Assembly (NCBI GenBank): GCA_965221815.1
Contig: OZ244915.1
Span: forward strand, 2,542,001 to 2,606,000
Direction: 5' to 3'
Origin: JAPOXR01 sp965221815
Lineage (GTDB): Bacteria; Pseudomonadota; Alphaproteobacteria; Rhodobacterales; Rhodobacteraceae
Length of the DNA: 64,000 nucleotides
Numbering within the stretch: the stretch's first letter is position 1; each line of letters opens with the position of its first letter. The position numbers were made by a program, and so were the translations under genes. The notes under the pieces were generated by a model. It was not told the DNA's origin. It made no database searches and saw only the letters and a program-made list of their open reading frames with translations. Shown here piece by piece: positions 36,355 to 44,831 of the stretch.

Positions 36355-37212
36355 TCACTTGGCCGCTTTGAGACTCTCTTCCAGATAGATCTCCCGCAGA
36401 CGCCGCGCCACAGTTCCGGGTCGGCCCGTTCCAATCTTCACACCATCAATATCCACAACTGGCATCACATAATTCGATGCCGAGGTGATAAAGGCTTCGG
36501 CACTTTCCTGTGCTTCCTTGACTGAAAAGGGCCGCTCTTCGATCTGCATCTGCGCTTCACGCGCATAACGCAATACCGCGGCACGGGTGATTCCATGGAG
36601 GATGTCCTGTGAAAGCTGGCGCGTGACGATGGAACCAGATTGTGTCACGATAAATGCATTGCAGGCCGTCCCTTCGGTAACCTGACCATCTTCGACGAGA
36701 AAGGCGTCGTCAAATCCTGCCTTGGAGGCTGCCATCTTCGCCATTGATGGATACAAGAGTTGAACAGTCTTGATGTCACGTCTTCCCCAACGAAGATCGT
36801 CGATGGTCGTCACCCGAATTCCCACTTCCGGATCGGCAGGATTGACGTGCGCGTGGGTCTGGGTAAACATGAATACAGTCGGCTGTACATCGGGACCAGG
36901 ATATTTGAAACTGCGATCGGCCGCACCGCGTGAAATTTGCAGATAGACAATTCCCTCTATGATCTCGTTGATCCGCACGAGTTCTCTCTGCCACTCCAGC
37001 ATTTCGATGCAGTCAAGCTTGTAATTCAGCTCAAGCTCGCCAAGTGATCGTTCCAGCCGGTCCATATGACCATCGAAATCCAGCAATTTACCGGCACGTA
37101 CCGAAGTCACTTCGTAGACCGCATCCGCAAACAGGAATCCACGGTCAAATGCCGATATCCTGGCATCCTCTTCCTTGACAAACTCGCCGTTCAAAAAAAC
37201 TGTTCGACTCAT
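36355..37212 (-). CDS. D-amino acid aminotransferase (Dat-type)
   Basis: Fold type IV PLP transaminase of 285 residues, related to D-alanine aminotransferase, which swaps amino groups between D-amino acids and 2-oxoglutarate to give D-glutamate. Evidence: start MSRTVFLNGEFV, RGFLFADAVYEV, LQISRGAADRSF, RRDIKTVQLLYPSMAK (candidate PLP Lys), VTEGTACNAFIV and SASNYVMPVVDIDG. The next two genes on the same strand are dgcA and dgcN, which consume D-glutamate, so the set reads as a pathway. ATG 37212 is chosen as the first conserved Met. Confusion with ilvE is possible but the pattern fits Dat better. Confidence 0.85.
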   Translation of the reverse strand: MSRTVFLNGEFVKEEDARISAFDRGFLFADAVYEVTSVRAGKLLDFDGHMDRLERSLGELELNYKLDCIEMLEWQRELVRINEIIEGIVYLQISRGAADRSFKYPGPDVQPTVFMFTQTHAHVNPADPEVGIRVTTIDDLRWGRRDIKTVQLLYPSMAKMAASKAGFDDAFLVEDGQVTEGTACNAFIVTQSGSIVTRQLSQDILHGITRAAVLRYAREAQMQIEERPFSVKEAQESAEAFITSASNYVMPVVDIDGVKIGTGRPGTVARRLREIYLEESLKAAK

Positions 37213-37324
37213 GGTTCTGGTTTCCTTCAATCTCTGGTCAGTTGACAATCATTCTATCACCGCTCCGGTTCCCAGACCCCACGGATGACAATCGTATCAC
37301 CGGCAAATGGAACATTCTTCTGCT

Positions 37325-38293
37325 TTATCCCCACAGCGCCTGATCGGCCGGGTAAACCTTTCCATCGCGATAATGAAGTGGGACGTTGCGATCTTCAGAG
37401 AGCATGAGCGGTCCGTCCAGATCGACGATCTGGATATCCTGCGCCACCAGTATTGCCGGTGCGATGGCCAGTGACGATGACATCATGCTGCCGACCATGA
37501 TCTTGTATCCCAATAGTTGCGCCTGCCTCTTGAGTTTGAGAGCCGCGGTCAAGCCCCCGGTCTTATCAAGCTTGATATTGATCATGTCATATCCGGCGGG
37601 CAAGACTTCAAGCGAGTCGATCGTATGACAACTTTCATCAGCACAGATGGAAAACGGAAACTGCTCTTCCGCAAGCTGATTGTCTTGGCCAGCCGGCAAT
37701 GGCTGCTCCACCATCTCGACACCGAAGCGGGCAAGTTCCGATGCCAACCTGTATAATTCCTCAAAATCCCAGCCTTCATTCACATCCACGATCAGGCGCG
37801 AATTGGGTGCCCCGTCGCGGACCGCCGCCAACTGATCAGAACTTTGCGAAGAAGGGCCAAGTTTGACCTTGAGCAACGGAAAGTCTGCGCGCGTTGCTGA
37901 TTCCTCGTACATCTCCTCCGGCGACCCGAGAGAAATTGTACAGGCAGTCATCAGGGGTTTCGGGGGGCTTAATCCAGCACATTTCCAAACCGGAATGTCG
38001 CTGTTTTTGGCCTCGAGATCCCACAACGCACAGTCAAGCGCATTGCGCGCGGCACCAGGCGGCAGCAACGAATCAAGCTCAGTCCGATCAAATGGTGGAA
38101 CCAGTGATAAAATTGAATCCCGCACGGATTCGACTGTTTCTCCGTAGCGACCATATGGAACACATTCGCCGGTTCCCGTGTCATCGCCCCGTTCAATCCT
38201 GACCGTCAGCACACAGGCCTCACGCCGCGTGCCGCGCGAGATTCTGAATGGCCTTTTCAGGCGAAACCGCTCCGTCTCCACTGACAGTTTCAC
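37325..38293 (-). CDS. dgcA: N-acetyl-D-glutamate racemase DgcA (enolase superfamily)
   Basis: Muconate-lactonising subgroup enolase of 322 residues, similar to L-Ala-D/L-Glu epimerases. Catalytic elements: PLLKVKLG (Lys pair), LIVDVNEGW (metal Asp), MVEQPLP (Glu), CADESCH (Asp) and KLDKTGGLTAAL (second base Lys). DgcA with DgcN was described as converting D-Glu through N-acetyl-D-Glu to N-acetyl-L-Glu. The call depends partly on dgcN directly upstream, 30 bases away; a muropeptide L-Ala-D-Glu epimerase is the alternative and would also be sensible near mepA. Confidence 0.85.
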   Translation of the reverse strand: MKLSVETERFRLKRPFRISRGTRREACVLTVRIERGDDTGTGECVPYGRYGETVESVRDSILSLVPPFDRTELDSLLPPGAARNALDCALWDLEAKNSDIPVWKCAGLSPPKPLMTACTISLGSPEEMYEESATRADFPLLKVKLGPSSQSSDQLAAVRDGAPNSRLIVDVNEGWDFEELYRLASELARFGVEMVEQPLPAGQDNQLAEEQFPFSICADESCHTIDSLEVLPAGYDMINIKLDKTGGLTAALKLKRQAQLLGYKIMVGSMMSSSLAIAPAILVAQDIQIVDLDGPLMLSEDRNVPLHYRDGKVYPADQALWG

Positions 38294-38323
38294 GCTGTCA
38301 CTCCTGATGCGTGCTGTGACCTG

Positions 38324-39328
38324 TCACGGTGAGATCAGCGCATCCACGAGTGGATCTGCACCAAAGCGGATGGGGTCTGTCGCCGGCAAACCGGTTTCGG
38401 CTTCAGCGTCGGCGAGGCAGCGTCGTGCGTCCTCTTCGGCAAACTGTGAACTGTTGATTGACACGCCAACCACGCGACATGACGGGTTGACGATCTGTGC
38501 CATCGACAGTGACGTCTCATACAGTTGCGCGAGAGAAGGAAGTTGAAACCTTGGCAAACCACGCATATGTGGTCGACCCGGCTCATGGCACAGGATGAGT
38601 GCATCCGGCTGACCGCCATGGATAAGTGCCAGCGTGACACCTGAGTAAGAGGCATGAAATAGCGACCCCTGCCCCTCGATGAGATCCCAATGGTCATCGT
38701 CATTATCGGGGGTCAAACTCTCCACAGCGCCGGCCATGAAATCGGCGACCACGCCATCGAGCGGCACACCGTTGCCTTCAACCAGGATTCCGGTCTGGCC
38801 AGTTGCACGGAAACTCGCCTTGATCCCGCGATTGTGCATTTCCTGTTGCATGGCCAAAGCCATATACATCTTGCCAACCGATACATCCGTGCCCACGCCC
38901 AGGCAACGTTTGCCGCTACGCCTGCGCCCACTGGCAATCGGATAGTCGACCTTGGGCGTTCGGACATCATGCAGTGAACAACCCTTGTGTCCGGCGATTT
39001 CCACCAACGATGGCTCGTCGCACAAACGATTATGCAATCCGCTGGCGAGATCCATCCCTGATTCCAAGGCCGCGGCCAACACTTCCTTCCAATTGTCGGC
39101 GATGACCCCTCCCCGGTTGGCAACACCGATGACTAATGTCTGTGCGCCCGCTTCCCGTGCTTCTTTGATCGTCAGGTCGGGAAGATTCATATCGGCGGCA
39201 CAACCGGGCAACCGGAATTGCCCGACCGAATCGCCTGGCCTCCAGTCCCGAATGCCCCTGGCCACCTTGGCTGCCAATTGATCCGGCGCATCACCAAGAA
39301 AAAGAAGGTAGGGTTTCTTAATCATCAT
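38324..39328 (-). CDS. dgcN: DgcN-type N-acetyltransferase (DUF1611 family)
   Basis: DUF1611 family protein of about 334 residues; one member, DgcN, acetylates D-glutamate with acetyl-CoA. Visible are an N-terminal Rossmann-like part (LVIGVANRGGVIADNWK) and a P-loop-like core CLGVGTDVSVGKMYMALAM, followed by IEGQGSLFHASYSGVT and CHEPGRPHMRGLP. ATG 39328 or 39325 (MMIKKPYLLFLGDA) is the first conserved start. It precedes dgcA and the transaminase on the same strand, giving the order dgcN-dgcA-dat expected for D-amino acid use. Confidence 0.87.
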   Translation of the reverse strand: MMIKKPYLLFLGDAPDQLAAKVARGIRDWRPGDSVGQFRLPGCAADMNLPDLTIKEAREAGAQTLVIGVANRGGVIADNWKEVLAAALESGMDLASGLHNRLCDEPSLVEIAGHKGCSLHDVRTPKVDYPIASGRRRSGKRCLGVGTDVSVGKMYMALAMQQEMHNRGIKASFRATGQTGILVEGNGVPLDGVVADFMAGAVESLTPDNDDDHWDLIEGQGSLFHASYSGVTLALIHGGQPDALILCHEPGRPHMRGLPRFQLPSLAQLYETSLSMAQIVNPSCRVVGVSINSSQFAEEDARRCLADAEAETGLPATDPIRFGADPLVDALISP

Positions 39329-39456
39329 CAAATCCCAGAAATTTACGCCCCGTTGCACGTTACCGCAAAACTCGGAAAGTGTCTCACCATTTGCAGATCC
39401 CACTCCGCATGCGATTCAGCATGCCGGACAAAAGCGTATCCGTCTTGTTGCCCGGG

Positions 39457-40392
39457 TCAAAAGATCAACCAGATGATGATGAACATACCAATTGCACGCA
39501 TCATCATGCTATGGGCCTGGTTGATCAGGTGTACGGAATCGTCGATATCGCCACTTGTCAGGAGTTCACGGCCTGCCGAATTGAATGTCGGCAGGTCAAC
39601 AATTTCACCCTGATAGGAACGGCGCCCGCCCAAGGCCAGGTCAAGAATATGCGCTGTTGCGGCTTCCGGCCACCCGGCATTTGGTGACTCATGCAATCGC
39701 GCATCTGACATGACCGCGGAAAACCGTCCAACGGCACTGCCGGTCAGCAACAACAGAAGGGCCGACAAACGCGCCGGAATCCAATTCAACAGATCGTCAA
39801 ATCGTGCCGCCGCCCAACCGAATTGAGCAAATTCGGCGTTGCGATAACCAATCATGCTGTCCGCCGTATTGACGAACTTATAGATCAGAATCCCGGCGGG
39901 TCCCAAAATCAGGAACCAGAAACAAGGGGCCACCACCCCGTCTGAAAACCCCTCAGCAGCACTCTCGACGGCAGCTTTGGCAATCTCGCTTGAATCCAGT
40001 TCGCCGGTATCTCTGCCGACCAGATGTGCCACGGCCATGCGCCCCCGCGCATCACTGACCCGAAGTTGCTCCGCGACATCTTTCACATGATCGATGAGTG
40101 CCTTATGCGCAAGCAGAATGGCGGCGAGCAGAATGCTCATGACCTCACCAAGCGGAACAGAGCTGATCAGCACACCCAGCATAGCCAGCAAAATACAACT
40201 CACACCGACAAAGGCTGTGCCTTTCCATTGTCGTCCAGTACCATGGTTCAAATTGTCCGTAGCGAACGCAATCAATTTTCCGAACAAGACGACTGGATGA
40301 GGGATAGTTGACCAGATTTTCTTGGGGTCGCCATAGAGTCGATCAATCAGTAATGCGGCGAAAATACTGACAAAGAAGAGGATCGTCATCAA
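39457..40392 (-). CDS. cbiB: Adenosylcobinamide-phosphate synthase CbiB/CobD
   Basis: Inner-membrane enzyme attaching aminopropanol (phosphate) to adenosylcobyric acid in cobalamin synthesis. Family marks: LLIDRLYGDPKKIWSTIPHP, VAHLVGRDTGELDSSEIAKA, ESAAEGFSDGVVAP and KFVNTADSMIGYRN. 311 residues with several hydrophobic helices. It stands alone among the cobalamin genes; no cobalamin riboswitch was recognised upstream. Confidence 0.93.
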   Translation of the reverse strand: MMTILFFVSIFAALLIDRLYGDPKKIWSTIPHPVVLFGKLIAFATDNLNHGTGRQWKGTAFVGVSCILLAMLGVLISSVPLGEVMSILLAAILLAHKALIDHVKDVAEQLRVSDARGRMAVAHLVGRDTGELDSSEIAKAAVESAAEGFSDGVVAPCFWFLILGPAGILIYKFVNTADSMIGYRNAEFAQFGWAAARFDDLLNWIPARLSALLLLLTGSAVGRFSAVMSDARLHESPNAGWPEAATAHILDLALGGRRSYQGEIVDLPTFNSAGRELLTSGDIDDSVHLINQAHSMMMRAIGMFIIIWLIF

Positions 40393-40456
40393 CTGACACG
40401 CAGATTATTAATGTCTGGTGGCCGGCGCTGTATATCGGTCAGCACAGGCGATCGAT

Positions 40457-41089
40457 CTACACTGGCTCCGCCCGCGCGATGGCAGCTCTTCGTACCGGAA
40501 CAAATCCCATGCGATGATAGGGGGTCGGGCCATATTCCCTGAGGGCGGCCAAATGTGCCGCCGTCCCATAGCCTGCATTTCTTTCCCATCCGAATTGCGG
40601 GTATTCCTTGGCAAGTTTTGCCATTATCGCGTCCCGTTCGACTTTTGCAACTATGCTAGCGGCAGCGATGGACACCGATCTGGTATCTCCCTTGATGATC
40701 GCGGTGGCCGGAGATTGCAGTCCCACGGGCAACCGGTTTCCGTCGATCAGGACATGGCCTGGCTTCCGGGTCAGACCTTCAACCGCCTTGCTCATTGCCA
40801 GCATCGTCGCTTGCAGAATATTGAGATGGTCAATGTCAGCGGCCGTCACCCCGGCCACAGCGACCAGGGCACAGCGCTTGATTTCAATGGCAAGAGCACA
40901 TCGCCGTACGGCGCTCAGGCGCTTTGAATCGTTAATACCAGCAGGATATCGGCCCTCCGGAAGAATAACCGCGGCCGCTACAACCGGACCCGCAAGCGGG
41001 CCGCGCCCGACCTCATCAACGCCTGCGATGTCAACGACACCCTTGGCACGCAGCGAGTCTTCAATTTGCGCGTCAGGCAGATCTCCCAT
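40457..41089 (-). CDS. rnhB: Ribonuclease HII
   Basis: Removes ribonucleotides misincorporated in DNA. The RNase H fold is seen from IAGVDEVGRGPLAGPV (Asp-Glu catalytic pair), INDSKRLSA, VLIDGNRLP (Asp), and KGDTRSVSIAAASIVAKVER, finishing with YGTAAHLAALREYGPTPYHR. ATG 41089 is decided by a GGGAGG seven bases upstream; this gives 210 residues, typical for the family. Confidence 0.95.
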   Translation of the reverse strand: MGDLPDAQIEDSLRAKGVVDIAGVDEVGRGPLAGPVVAAAVILPEGRYPAGINDSKRLSAVRRCALAIEIKRCALVAVAGVTAADIDHLNILQATMLAMSKAVEGLTRKPGHVLIDGNRLPVGLQSPATAIIKGDTRSVSIAAASIVAKVERDAIMAKLAKEYPQFGWERNAGYGTAAHLAALREYGPTPYHRMGFVPVRRAAIARAEPV

Positions 41090-41378
41090 GCGGCGGCCTC
41101 CCGTCAACACCATTCTCACGCGTCACAGATTGCCAGTGCATCCTGATTGACGCGCCGCTTCTGGCCGTGAAGCCCACCTGCGCGGTTCACTGCGCAGACA
41201 GGCAGAGAGTTGTGCGATATCATTGCGTTGTGCAATCTGACGAGGTCAGAAATGCATCAACCATTCTGAGAACATGACTCACCATCAGGAATTTAATGTT
41301 CAACAGCGTCAACACAAACCCGATCGTGGTGATCGAGGATTCCGATGTGTGTATCGGAAATTGGCTTTTGATCTCTGA

Positions 41379-43001
41379 TCAATCGTCAGCGAGAGCTTCA
41401 AAGAGAATCGCCACCGCCTCGGCACCAGGATCATTATGTCCGGCAAGGCTGGCCGCCGCGAGGTAACTTGCCCTTCCCGCTCCGGCCCGGGTGATCCGAG
41501 AGGTTGCATCAGCCCCCTTGCGCGCCGCCTTGGCGGCTGCGCACATGCCGTGACCCAGTGACGCGATCGCTGGCTCCAGCGCATCAATCATCGTTCTGTC
41601 CCCAACCTCAGCCCCACCAACTTGTTTGATACGCTCAAGACCAGCAGAAAAGGCAGTTTGCACGCCACGTCCGCCCTTGGCCGTGTCCCCGGCTGCGGCA
41701 AAGAAGATTGCCAGAAGGACTCCTGAGGAGCCTCCCATCGACTGACTCAATTCCTGGCTAATGGCATGAAACAACTTGGCCGGGTCGGCAAGCGGCAACC
41801 TGTCCAGTCGCCTCTGCAATGCGCGCGCGGCTGTTTCCAGGGTGCTGCCGGTATCTCCATCACCCGATTTCGCATCAAGTTCATTCAATTGTCTTGCGTT
41901 GTCAATCAGCACCTGACAGCATCTCTTGATCAGCTGCTGCGTCGGCGCGTGGTTTGACGGATCCATGGGGACTGGACGAATGTCCTCTGGCAAGACCGCG
42001 ATCTCAGCGCTTCCAACATCCCGACAACCTGGCCAGTTGCCCGGGCCCACGTCAGATTTCAGGGATTTGAGATCATCCGTGGTGGGAGCATAGAGTGAAA
42101 TCGAGAAACCCCGCATATCGAGAGATGTCATCAGTGGAGCCGGACCCACCATCCATCGAATGCGATGACCCATCCGCGAATTGTGAAGCGAGTCCACGAG
42201 GATTCCCATTTCCAGTGGCGTACAACCTCCGAGATTGTTGAGCAGAACGACAAGATCGCCATGGCTGGCACAGGGTTCCAAACGTTCCGTCACCAGATCA
42301 ATTGCCGCCTGGGCATGAGAATAAGCAACCTGTTCGATACCCGGCTCACCGTGAATCCCGAGGCCAAGCTCGGCCATGCCGGAGGCAATACGGTCTTCCT
42401 TCTCAGCCCCTGGAACCGTGCACGTGTCAAGTGACATGCCAAGTGAGACCGTATGCCGCGCGACGCGCGACGCGGTCTCTGCGACGGCCTCCAGTGATGC
42501 ACCAGAAGCTGCCAGCGCACCCGCGATCTTGTGGACAAAAAGGGTGCCAGCGACTCCACGCGGCTGCGGGATATCGGGTATGGCGACATCGTCGCCGACG
42601 ATAACCATCTCGACCTTGTGGCCCAATGCGCGGGCCCGTTCTGCCGCCAATCCGAAATTCAACCGATCTCCCGTATAGTTCTTGACAATGAGCAGGCATC
42701 CGGGATCCCCTGTTACAGCCAGAATCCCGGCAAGAACCGCATCAACCGACGGCGAGGCAAAAACCTCACCGCAGACTGCCGCGGTCAACAGACCTTCGCC
42801 GACAAATCCGGCATGACTCGGCTCATGTCCTGAACCGCCCCCGGAAATCACAGCCACCCGTGTTGGTGTCCAGTCAGCCCGTGTCACGACCTTGATATGC
42901 GGGTACCCGTCAAGACGCTTCAATTCGCCATTGTGGTTGCGCAGCAGACCATCGATCGCCTGGGTGACAATTTGCTCCTTGTCGTTGATAAATTGACTCA
43001 T
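41379..43001 (-). CDS. Dihydroxyacetone kinase, DhaK and DhaL domains fused
   Basis: ATP-dependent dihydroxyacetone kinase of 540 residues. The N-terminal DhaK-like domain has AVISGGGSGHEPSHAGFVGE and the GIHGEPGIEQ loop with the His that binds substrate covalently; the C-terminal DhaL-like domain has DAKSGDGDTGSTLETAA (ATP-metal Asp triad) and GGSSGVLLAIFF. AAGGAGG lies seven bases before ATG 43001. It converts dihydroxyacetone (or glyceraldehyde, or a similar aldose) to the phosphate for glycolysis. It sits 14 bases downstream of an ABC ATPase relic, so a linked transporter once existed here. Confidence 0.9.
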   Translation of the reverse strand: MSQFINDKEQIVTQAIDGLLRNHNGELKRLDGYPHIKVVTRADWTPTRVAVISGGGSGHEPSHAGFVGEGLLTAAVCGEVFASPSVDAVLAGILAVTGDPGCLLIVKNYTGDRLNFGLAAERARALGHKVEMVIVGDDVAIPDIPQPRGVAGTLFVHKIAGALAASGASLEAVAETASRVARHTVSLGMSLDTCTVPGAEKEDRIASGMAELGLGIHGEPGIEQVAYSHAQAAIDLVTERLEPCASHGDLVVLLNNLGGCTPLEMGILVDSLHNSRMGHRIRWMVGPAPLMTSLDMRGFSISLYAPTTDDLKSLKSDVGPGNWPGCRDVGSAEIAVLPEDIRPVPMDPSNHAPTQQLIKRCCQVLIDNARQLNELDAKSGDGDTGSTLETAARALQRRLDRLPLADPAKLFHAISQELSQSMGGSSGVLLAIFFAAAGDTAKGGRGVQTAFSAGLERIKQVGGAEVGDRTMIDALEPAIASLGHGMCAAAKAARKGADATSRITRAGAGRASYLAAASLAGHNDPGAEAVAILFEALADD

Positions 43002-43014
43002 TTCTTGGCCTCCT

Positions 43015-43320
43015 TCACGGAATTCGACAATCTGATGCATCAAAATACAATCGATCACGTGATTCAATAAGATCGGTATCATCAGATTCCAGAACGTTCA
43101 TTGGATCTGAGCCGACACAGCTGGCAACACACATTGTCGCCAGACAGTCATCGATCTCCTGTGGCTCTCCCTGCTGATCAATCACACCCTGATTCAAAAC
43201 AACGATTTGATCACCCATCGGCATCGCTTCTCGCTGATCGTGCGTCACATAGACCGTAGTCGCTCCCATTCTATCGGACAGCCCAAGAAAAGTTCCTGCG
43301 CCTGCGCTTCGGTTTATCGG
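43015..43320 (-). pseudogene. Relic of a sugar ABC transporter ATPase (UgpC/MalK type)
   Basis: A short frame contains only the end of the nucleotide-binding domain: MGATTVYVTHDQREAMPMGD (H-loop THDQ) and VVLNQGVIDQQGEPQEIDD, then GSDPMNVLE, which in MalK/UgpC proteins marks the start of the C-terminal regulatory domain. Walker A, the signature and Walker B are missing, and most of the C-terminal domain is gone. Some usually fixed residues have changed (MGD for LAD). It is therefore a decayed gene, just upstream of dihydroxyacetone kinase. Confidence 0.75.
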
Positions 43321-43383
43321 TGTCAGGTCACGATAAGTGAAGTCTATAGTTCCCAAAACATTTCGGATTGTGCACGATTGCAA

Positions 43384-43697
43384 GTTTCACCGCCACCGCT
43401 CATGCGGCGCTATCCGGCGAACCATGACATCAGTCAACGAAACCCGATGAAGCCTGTGAATTTCACGGTAATCCGCTTTCTATGAGTGGCAACATAACAA
43501 GTGCATAACATCAGCTATCAAAAGATATAACATGTTGAAAAACAAGAACTGAATATCAAAATAGCGTGGGGACATTCTGGCTGTTGTGATATCGCCCGAC
43601 TCAAGACGTTTGCGTATGGGTCATACTGACACCATATCCTTGGAAACTGCGCTGATGGGAAGGAATCAAGGCCGTTAGAAAGACCTTGGCGATCAAT
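43384..43697. other. Gene-free stretch
   Basis: About 310 bases with no supportable feature. Base composition turns AT-rich toward the retropepsin-like gene. Confidence 0.35.
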
Positions 43698-44108
43698 TTA
43701 TAACGAAAAAGTGAAATGGTTTGAAAACGCGGTTGTCAGCACTCCTGCGAACAGCACATCACGTCCTATCAGAACCTCAAATTCATTATTTAAAAAACCG
43801 TCAACCTCAAGCACAAGTAGATCGTCTACTTTCGCTTTTGTTTGTCCAAAAGAAAGTTGAAAGTCCACAAAATACGAGTTGACCGGTTTTCCGCCGGTTG
43901 CGCCAGTCAAATTAACTTTTGTCTTTGGTTTCAAACCAAGTTGTTTAGCGAGTCAGGCACTAACTCAAGTCTTTGAGGCACCTGTATCAGCCACTCCTTT
44001 GACGGATGCTTGTTTAGGCGTGCCTGTATGTTCATTTACAGAAGTCGAAACGTTGACGTCCAAAAGAATACCAACTTTAGGATCAAATGTTCCGCTAATG
44101 CAGGGCAT
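43698..44108 (-). pseudogene. Retropepsin-like aspartyl protease with two in-frame TGA codons
   Basis: Reading from ATG 44108, one frame gives a complete 136-codon retropepsin-like protein: MPCISGTFDPKVGILLDV, the catalytic GVADTGASKT, then TGA (43965-43967), three codons VSA, TGA (43953-43955), LAKQLGLKPK, NSYFVDFQLSFG and the second conserved FEVLIGRDVLFAGVL, to the stop at 43698. The frame is otherwise intact. In relatives the residue after DTGAS-x-T is commonly Cys, so the first TGA could come from a Cys codon. Most likely two nonsense mutations; recoding is possible but unsupported. The start overlaps the upstream gene by 14 bases. Confidence 0.7.
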
Positions 44109-44340
44109 GGGAAAACCACCCTAAATCAACAGTCGCTTCGGTAACTTCTTGAACCGAAAATATCCCATCTCTAAATTGTGATTGACCAGCAGTATGGGCA
44201 TCTCGAAAAGTATCATAGAAGGCTACGCATTTCTTGTTTTTCATCAGAGCCCATCGGTTACGTTCGTTGTTGATAATGTCTGGTAGGATTTTTTGAAACG
44301 CTTCAAAATTGGCATCAACTTCTGTCTGCAAATCTGGCAT
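44095..44340 (-). CDS. Small hypothetical protein paired with the retropepsin-like gene
   Basis: Soluble protein of 81 residues with no name I can give. It runs MPDLQTEVDANFEAFQKILP, a WALMKNKKCVAFYDTFRDAH segment and FSVQEVTEATVDLGWFSHA. Similar small proteins seem to precede retropepsin-like genes elsewhere (from memory, not checked). GAGG lies five bases before ATG 44340, which decides the start; a TTG at 44385 would be longer. Its last codons overlap the start of the protease gene by 14 bases, so the two are a coupled unit. A TATAAT lies upstream at 44394-44399. Confidence 0.6.
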   Translation of the reverse strand: MPDLQTEVDANFEAFQKILPDIINNERNRWALMKNKKCVAFYDTFRDAHTAGQSQFRDGIFSVQEVTEATVDLGWFSHALH

Positions 44341-44393
44341 TTTGGCCTCATTATTCGTCGAATAATAGTCCGTATATTTATACAATTTATGCT

Positions 44394-44399
44394 ATTATA
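44394..44399 (-). promoter_or_regulatory. Consensus -10 box before the retropepsin pair
   Basis: TATAAT on the minus strand, about 54 bases before ATG 44340. A TTGGCG lies 19 bases farther upstream, a poor -35 with a long spacer. Confidence 0.35.
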
Positions 44400-44831
44400 A
44401 CAAGTCCATCGCCCCACTCGCCAATCCGTTATCCACCTTCAACATCGAATAAACCCAGGCATCCACGGAGTTATGCCCGAAACTGGGTGACGGCCAGATC
44501 GGGCGGCTGTCTTCATTCGTCAGAGTCCGTCTTGAATGCCTGTCCAAAATTCCGGGAACAAATCCATTCATGAAATGGTATCACGAAGATGTCTTGAGAT
44601 ATTGATCGATACAAAAATCATCTTACCTATATCCGGTATGGAACAGGATTGATTGAGTCGAATATCGTGGGGAGTCAGAAAAGGACCATGTGTCATAACC
44701 AATGATTGGCGATTTCAGCAAAGCCGGTCAAGGCCAGCAACGCAAAGGGCGAAATTCACCGGTGGACCCGATTCCTCTGTCATGAATGATAGATCTGAAA
44801 AAATGCACCCGATAATATTGGAGACGAAAAT
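44400..44831. other. Intergenic region before the thiolase
   Basis: About 430 bases, AT-rich in places, with no supportable gene. It must contain the thiolase promoter; none was picked with confidence. Confidence 0.35.

Noticed and set aside
40393..40456. Cobalamin riboswitch near cbiB
   Set aside because: No B12-box-like sequence or suitable leader; the interval to rnhB is only about 60 bases.
43015..43383. Intact ABC ATPase
   Set aside because: Walker A, signature and Walker B are missing and the frame ends early; treated as a relic.
43698..44108. UGA read as tryptophan (alternative genetic code)
   Set aside because: Neighbouring genes use TGG for Trp and end properly at TGA, often with overlapping starts, so a genome-wide code change is excluded.
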